Shown here: positions 7,984 through 10,643 of the stretch, one piece after another
Position numbering within the stretch: the stretch's first letter is position 1
How the letters are laid out: each line of letters opens with the position of its first letter
Source of the DNA: SIG710 sp045651985
Lineage (GTDB): Bacteria; Bacillota; Clostridia; Oscillospirales; CAG-272
Assembly (NCBI GenBank): GCA_045651985.1
Contig: JAZRTK010000041.1
Location: 1-10,643, forward strand
Direction of reading: 5' to 3'
DNA length: 10,643 bases
Position numbers and translations under genes: made by a program
Notes under the pieces: generated by a model
What the model saw: the letters and a program-made list of their open reading frames with translations, nothing else
Told to the model about the DNA's origin: nothing
Database searches by the model: none

Positions 7984-8004
7984 TGTAAAATAACTCATTT
8001 TACA
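7984..8004. promoter_or_regulatory. Perfect inverted repeat, candidate operator
   Basis: TGTAAAAT and ATTTTACA are exact complements separated by AACTC. The site covers the predicted start of ftsK transcription and touches its -10. It lies between two divergent genes, so a repressor bound here could act on either. I do not recognise the regulator. Confidence 0.5.
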
Positions 8005-8032
8005 TTGTACCACTAAAATACGTAAATTTCAA
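8004..8032 (-). promoter_or_regulatory. Predicted sigma-A promoter of the ftsK-kinase operon
   Basis: On the minus strand: TTGAAA (8032-8027), a 17-base spacer, then TACAAT (8009-8004) preceded by TGG. Both hexamers match the consensus at 5 of 6 positions and the extended -10 is present. The predicted leader is about 105 bases. Bases 7891-7983 show no gene. Confidence 0.75.
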
Positions 8033-8066
8033 GTGTTTTTTGAAATTGAGAAAAGGAAGAAAACAG

Positions 8067-8447
8067 ATGAAGATAAATTTTTCCTCCCCCGACTTCCCTA
8101 TTCTTGCCGCAGCGGGACTGGCGGCAGGCTTGGCAAACGGGCTTCTGGGCGCAGGCGGCGGAATAATCGTGACCTACGCATTGGTGTATCTGCTGGGCGA
8201 CGAGAAGGGCGCGGGAAAGGACGTTTTTGCAAACGTGGTAGCGGCAATGCTGCCCATGACCGCCGTCTCCGCCGTAATTTACGCCCTGCGCGGGAACCTT
8301 GACATTGACCAATCCGCGCCCTTTCTCCTGCCCGCCGTCATCGGAGGTGTCGTGGGTGCGCTCCTACTGGGACGCATCAACACGGGCGGACTAAAAAAAG
8401 TTTTTGCGGCTCTTGTGGTCTTTTCGGGGCTGAGATTGATCTTGTAG
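8067..8447 (+). CDS. TSUP (TauE/SafE) transporter, N-terminal-half protein
   Basis: The 126-residue integral membrane protein matches only the first half of a TSUP transporter. Those proteins are usually about 250 residues, built from two homologous halves, and move sulfite, sulfonates or related organic anions. The half-signature GLAAGLANGLLGAGGG (17-32) is the classic TSUP glycine-rich motif, followed by about three more hydrophobic segments (roughly 34-45, 55-78, 86-104) and a last one near 110-126. I chose the ATG at 8067, with GGAAG upstream; an in-frame TTG at 8040 would add nine basic and polar residues and has no clear ribosome site. The stop codon is part of the next gene's ribosome site, which points to tight coupling with it. 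The substrate cannot be inferred. Confidence 0.85.
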   Translation: MKINFSSPDFPILAAAGLAAGLANGLLGAGGGIIVTYALVYLLGDEKGAGKDVFANVVAAMLPMTAVSAVIYALRGNLDIDQSAPFLLPAVIGGVVGALLLGRINTGGLKKVFAALVVFSGLRLIL

Positions 8448-8456
8448 GAGGAAAAT

Positions 8457-8834
8457 ATGCTGGATTTTGCAGTCGCGACCGTTGCCGCCACCCTTCAGGG
8501 GTTGGGAATAGGAAGCAGCGGAACGCTGGTCATCTACCTGACACTCTGGGCAGGGCGTGAGCAGGTGACCTCACAAGGGATAAACCTGATTTTCTTTATT
8601 TTTTCGGCTGCCGCCGCCCTGTTTTTCCACGTTAAAAGACGAAAGATCTACTGGGGCGTCCTGCTCTGCCTTACGCTTTTCGGAGCGGTGGGCGCCACCG
8701 CGGGCGCATTGCTTTTGAGCGCCTTCGACCCGTCCTTTTTGCGCAAGATATTCGGCATGATGCTTGTTGTCTCAGGTCTTTTGGGTCTGTTTAGACGAAC
8801 GGGAACAAAAAAAGCGCTCAAAGGAGACAAATAA
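8457..8834 (+). CDS. TSUP (TauE/SafE) transporter, C-terminal-half protein
   Basis: The 125-residue membrane protein is the partner half of the preceding gene. GLGIGSSG (15-22) stands where the first half has GLLGAGGG. Further shared points are Asn43 aligned with the Asn of FANVV, the SA pair (50-51), GATAGALLL (78-86) against GGVVGALLL, and a closing RKIFGMMLVVSGL (95-107) against KKVFAALVVFSGL. The two genes are thus diverged copies of one half-domain. They probably pair as a heterodimer to rebuild the two-fold transporter, which is inference. The C-terminus is Lys/Arg rich and so probably cytoplasmic. AGGAGG lies five bases before the ATG. There is no stop codon or frameshift scar suggesting a broken single gene: each half has its own ribosome site and start. 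Confidence 0.85.
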   Translation: MLDFAVATVAATLQGLGIGSSGTLVIYLTLWAGREQVTSQGINLIFFIFSAAAALFFHVKRRKIYWGVLLCLTLFGAVGATAGALLLSAFDPSFLRKIFGMMLVVSGLLGLFRRTGTKKALKGDK

Positions 8835-8839
8835 AATAA

Positions 8840-8859
8840 CGGACCGCTCAAGCGGTCCG
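8840..8859. other. Perfect hairpin after the TSUP pair
   Basis: CGGACCGCT and AGCGGTCCG form a 9-bp stem around CA. No T run follows, so it is not a terminator by itself; it may protect the 3' end or help the stronger hairpin 15 bases on. Confidence 0.6.
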
Positions 8860-8874
8860 AATATTGACGTAACA

Positions 8875-8909
8875 CGAAAATGCACAGACCTTCAGTCTGT
8901 GCATTTTCG
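8875..8909. terminator. Bidirectional terminator between TSUP pair and SGNH gene
   Basis: Arms 8875-8889 and 8895-8909 form a perfect 15-bp stem (CGAAAATGCACAGAC) with a 5-base loop. It directly abuts the SGNH stop codon at 8910 and lies about 40 bases after the TSUP pair. The T run (ATTTTCG) is inside the stem and short. Confidence 0.75.
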
Positions 8910-9557
8910 TCAAGGCTCGATCTGTTCGAGCATCTGTTGAAATATCTGCTCCATGCCAAGTACGGTAGGATGCCCCCCAATTCGGTCAATGTCGTGAAGA
9001 CCCACGTACTCCGCGCCGACCCGTGCCGCCGCATTTTTCAGACACTCCACGACTGCCCCTTTGATTTTGCAGTTTCCCACAACTATCAGCCGAACGTCGG
9101 GGTGATTTTCCCTGAGCGTACACAAAAAGTGGCAGATCGCCGGACGAACACTGAACAGGTCGCTTTCCTGCCAGCCGGAATACTGCTCCTCGCCTAAAGG
9201 GGCGTCTGACCAGCTGTCGTTCGTCCCGCCGAAAACGATTACGGTGTCGATCCTGTTTTTCTCAAAGAATCCATCTGACAAAAGTGTTCTGTAACGGTAT
9301 ATAAAGGACGAGCTGTGAGAGCAGTCGCCCGAGTAGCCGCTGTAGCATATCGTCGAGCCGGACCAGCTGTCGTTACGTATCAGCTTGGCGCCCGTTTTCT
9401 CAATAAAGCGACTCCACCAAGTCTGCTCGCAAAGCATATCGGATACAGACTCATCGGGATTTCTGCCGCCGTCGCAGTAGTAAAAAGCGTACCCGTCGGG
9501 GATGCGGTCTTTGTACGTGGAATAGCTGTCTCCGAAAATCACCAAATTGTTGATCAT
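8910..9557 (-). CDS. SGNH/GDSL-family hydrolase
   Basis: The 215-residue protein has no signal peptide or membrane segment and should be cytoplasmic. Block I is FGDSYS (8-13), with Ser11 as nucleophile. Block II is probably NDSWSGST (62-69), with Gly67 in the oxyanion hole. Block III is GGTND (110-114), with Asn113. Block V is HDIDRIGGHPT (188-198), with His196 and Asp189 or Asp191 completing the triad; the Asp-to-His spacing is longer than the classic DxxH. The family includes esterases, acetyl-hydrolases and lipases, and the substrate cannot be told from sequence. GGAG lies eight bases before the ATG. It has a near-ideal promoter and converges on the TSUP pair. Confidence 0.88.
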   Translation of the reverse strand: MINNLVIFGDSYSTYKDRIPDGYAFYYCDGGRNPDESVSDMLCEQTWWSRFIEKTGAKLIRNDSWSGSTICYSGYSGDCSHSSSFIYRYRTLLSDGFFEKNRIDTVIVFGGTNDSWSDAPLGEEQYSGWQESDLFSVRPAICHFLCTLRENHPDVRLIVVGNCKIKGAVVECLKNAAARVGAEYVGLHDIDRIGGHPTVLGMEQIFQQMLEQIEP

Positions 9558-9595
9558 GATTTATTCTCCGTTTTTTTCTTAAGTATACCACCGAA

Positions 9596-9624
9596 ATTAT
9601 ACCACGCCGCCCTCGGAGTGTCAA
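9596..9624 (-). promoter_or_regulatory. Consensus sigma-A promoter of the SGNH gene
   Basis: On the minus strand: TTGACA (9624-9619), a 17-base spacer, then TATAAT (9601-9596) preceded by TGG. Both hexamers are perfect and the extended -10 is present, giving a leader of roughly 30 bases. I saw no operator-like repeat over it. Confidence 0.9.
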
Positions 9625-9673
9625 GGGAATAGTCATTTCTATTTGAAGATAATGTGCGACTTTTCGACCTTGA

Positions 9674-10180
9674 TCAGCGCCGACGGATCCGTCCCATGAT
9701 TTCGCCACAGGCAATTTTTGATCCTGCGTTTCCCGAGGGTTGCGTTAAAAAATCGTCGAAAGAGGAATGTAAGATAATCGTTCTGCCAATGATCTCGTCT
9801 ATTGTAAATCTGTCGGTCAGACATGCACTAAAGGCATATCCGTTTGCCCCGAACAGCGGCGGCAGGTCGCCTGCATGATACGGGTGCGGACAGTTTCGGG
9901 GATTATAATGCATTACTGCATTGGCAAAGGGATCTGCCGCATCTCCCGTACAGGAGCCGCCTTGATGAATATGGAAAGCAAAAATAGGCGAGGAGCAGGC
10001 GGTCTCGGCATTTGGCAATCCTTCCACCTCGGTGACCACCACGATCCCATAAGGATGCTCATAAAATCGGACGTTTCCAAACAAATTCGGGTGTAGCGCA
10101 CTTCCCTTTATTCTCGCCCAAGCTTGCGGGCGTGCACGCAATAGGGTGTCAGGACGAATAAAACGAGCATTTCGATTCAT
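9674..10180 (-). CDS. Cu/Zn superoxide-dismutase-like protein
   Basis: Most of the 168 residues form one SOD_Cu domain. All ligands align with human SOD1: copper His70, His72 and His138; bridging His91; zinc His99, His102 and Asp105. The disulfide pair is Cys77 and Cys158. TQPSGNAGSKIACGE (146-160) is the electrostatic-loop end, but Lys155 replaces the Arg that guides superoxide in SOD1. The zinc loop is short: His99 and His102 are three residues apart, against nine in human SOD1. No signal peptide is visible, while most bacterial Cu/Zn SODs are exported. Activity is plausible but unproven. GAGG lies six bases before the ATG. No terminator is visible after it, so transcripts may continue into the SGNH gene. 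The promoter is not clear. Confidence 0.85.
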   Translation of the reverse strand: MNRNARFIRPDTLLRARPQAWARIKGSALHPNLFGNVRFYEHPYGIVVVTEVEGLPNAETACSSPIFAFHIHQGGSCTGDAADPFANAVMHYNPRNCPHPYHAGDLPPLFGANGYAFSACLTDRFTIDEIIGRTIILHSSFDDFLTQPSGNAGSKIACGEIMGRIRRR

Positions 10181-10239
10181 ATAATACCTCTCTGTTTTTT
10201 ATTCAGTATATGCGAGACACACATATCGGTTCTTTATAC

Positions 10240-10256
10240 TTGTCTGCTAAAGACAA
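10240..10256. promoter_or_regulatory. Inverted repeat upstream of the SOD-like gene
   Basis: TTGTCT and AGACAA are exact complements around a 5-base spacer, 60 bases before the start codon. On the minus strand GTATAAAG follows directly, which could be a weak -10. It is a candidate operator, with no regulator recognised. Confidence 0.4.
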
Positions 10257-10268
10257 CTCTCGATTGAA

Positions 10269-10410
10269 CTTGATGGGCTTCTGACGAACTTAAAGCTCAC
10301 CGTAGCGCAAACTGTTCTTGTTTTGTAAAGCAACAAGAGTGGTTCGAGCCTTTGAAGAAATACGAAAAAAAGGACACAGACCATTCGGTCTATGTCCTTT
10401 TTTGGCGCCC
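10269..10410 (-). repeat. Tandem unit A, distal copy of the tRNA-Asn-linked repeat
   Basis: The unit runs from CTTGATGGGCT to just before the next copy of that string. It shares with unit B a long stretch from AAGCTCACC through GCAAACTGTTCTTGTTTT, ACAAGAGTGGTTCGAGCC and the terminator hairpin, with scattered single-base changes. It lacks about 27 bases present early in unit B. Near 10269-10279 only CTTGATGGGCT of the tRNA 3' end remains. No open reading frame of note is present, so the array fills the gap between the SOD-like gene and the tRNA. Confidence 0.8.
10365..10403. terminator. Terminator copy 1 in the repeat array
   Basis: An A run, GGACACAGACC, ATTC, GGTCTATGTCC and six T form an 11-bp stem. 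On the minus strand every pair closes (one G-U); on the plus strand one C-A mismatch remains. The minus strand, the tRNA direction, is thus the better fit. Confidence 0.85.
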
Positions 10411-10431
10411 CTTGATGGGCTCTGAACCATC
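10403..10431 (-). pseudogene. Duplicated 3' end of tRNA-Asn
   Basis: On the minus strand this reads GATGG, an 8-base T-loop, CCATC, AAGGGGC, G, CCA. It copies the T-arm, acceptor 3' strand and CCA of the tRNA-Asn gene 167 bases away, followed by the same terminator. The T-loop has one extra base, and the 5' half of a tRNA is missing, so it is a remnant. Confidence 0.75.
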
Positions 10432-10577
10432 GTTTGCGTTATCATTCAGCCAAACTTGAAGCTCACCTTGTCGCAAACTGTTCTTGTTTTTTAATGCAAA
10501 ACAAGAGTGGTTCGAGCCTTTGAGGAAACACGAAAAAAGGACACAGACCATTCGGTCTATGTCCTTTTTTGGCGCCC
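10411..10577 (-). repeat. Tandem unit B, proximal copy of the tRNA-Asn-linked repeat
   Basis: The unit is about 167 bases long and abuts the tRNA 3' end. Relative to unit A it carries about 27 extra bases (near 10424-10450) and otherwise matches closely. Its plus strand can form a 14-bp stem from ACTGTTCTTGTTTT (10477-10490) with AAAACAAGAGTGGT (10498-10511) using three G-U pairs; the minus strand would have three mismatches there. The function, if any, is unknown. Confidence 0.8.
10533..10569. terminator. Terminator of tRNA-Asn (copy 2)
   Basis: The same A6, 11-bp stem, ATTC loop and T6 as at 10365-10403. On the minus strand it starts immediately after the encoded CCA of the tRNA, so the tRNA 3' end is followed with no gap by the terminator. 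Confidence 0.88.
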
Positions 10578-10643
10578 CTTGATGGGCTCGAACCAACGAC
10601 ACCGTGATTAACAGTCACGTGCTCTGCCAACTGAGCTAAAGAG
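10570..10643 (-). tRNA. tRNA-Asn (anticodon GTT), 5' end cut by the window
   Basis: On the minus strand 74 bases are visible and two at the 5' end are missing. The D-arm is GCTC/GAGC with loop AGTTGGCA. The anticodon arm is CGTGA, CTGTTAA, TCACG, giving anticodon GTT at 10612-10610. The T-arm is GTTGG, TTCGAGC, CCATC, and the acceptor 3' strand AAGGGGC, discriminator G and encoded CCA follow. Two blemishes appear: a U-U mismatch at the second T-stem pair (50-64), and a U-G pair at acceptor position 4-69. It should still work as an asparagine tRNA. Confidence 0.93.

Noticed and set aside
7999..8028. TTTACA-18-TAAATT as a plus-strand promoter for the TSUP pair
   Set aside because: The -10 matches at only 4 of 6 positions and it lies inside the better minus-strand promoter; not strong enough to list.
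8040..8066. TTG at 8040 as the start of the first TSUP gene
   Set aside because: No ribosome site precedes it, while GGAAG is well placed for the ATG at 8067, and the extra residues are not part of the TSUP domain.
10269..10588. Repeated CTTGATGGGCT strings as attL/attR of an integrated element at tRNA-Asn
   Set aside because: Only about 130-160 bases lie between the copies, with no integrase or cargo, and the duplication includes the terminator outside the tRNA.
10390..10602. A 70-codon minus-strand open frame across the repeat array
   Set aside because: It runs through the tRNA 3' end and a terminator, has no ribosome site, and resembles no protein I know.

Overview
The window looks like chromosomal core sequence from an endospore-forming Firmicute, probably class Clostridia. 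The evidence is a complete spoIIA-type operon (anti-anti-sigma factor, anti-sigma kinase, sigma-F), SpoIIIE/FtsK-type and CinA proteins of the Firmicute kind, strong GGAGG ribosome sites, and consensus sigma-A promoters of the form TTGACA-17-TGnTATAAT. Base composition is intermediate. I cannot name the genus.

Left part (1-3060): a CapA-type lipoprotein gene on the minus strand is divergent from the forward spoIIAA-spoIIAB-sigF operon, which sets up the forespore-specific sigma-F switch. The operon ends at a strong bidirectional terminator that it shares with the convergent cinA.

Middle part (3058-7890): cinA has its own promoter. A bidirectional terminator separates it from a minus-strand pair in which an FtsK/SpoIIIE DNA translocase is followed, 10 bases later, by a thymidylate-kinase-like gene with altered active-site motifs. 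A strong promoter drives the translocase, and a perfect 8-bp inverted repeat lies at its predicted transcription start.

Right part (8067-9557): two adjacent half-length TSUP (TauE/SafE) membrane genes run forward, divergent from the translocase. They appear to be the two homologous halves of a normally single-chain transporter. They converge on a cytoplasmic SGNH/GDSL hydrolase driven by a perfect-consensus promoter.

Far right (9674-10643): a short Cu/Zn superoxide-dismutase-like gene keeps every metal ligand but has no signal peptide. Next to it lies an unusual tandem array that ends in a tRNA-Asn gene cut by the window edge. The array contains two copies of the tRNA terminator, a duplicated 3' end of the tRNA, a shorter remnant of that end, and opposite-strand stretches that resemble a decayed tRNA.

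I found no phage, insertion sequence, CRISPR array or defence system. The most unusual items are the tRNA-Asn-linked repeat array, the split TSUP transporter, the noncanonical nucleotide kinase and the SOD-like protein.
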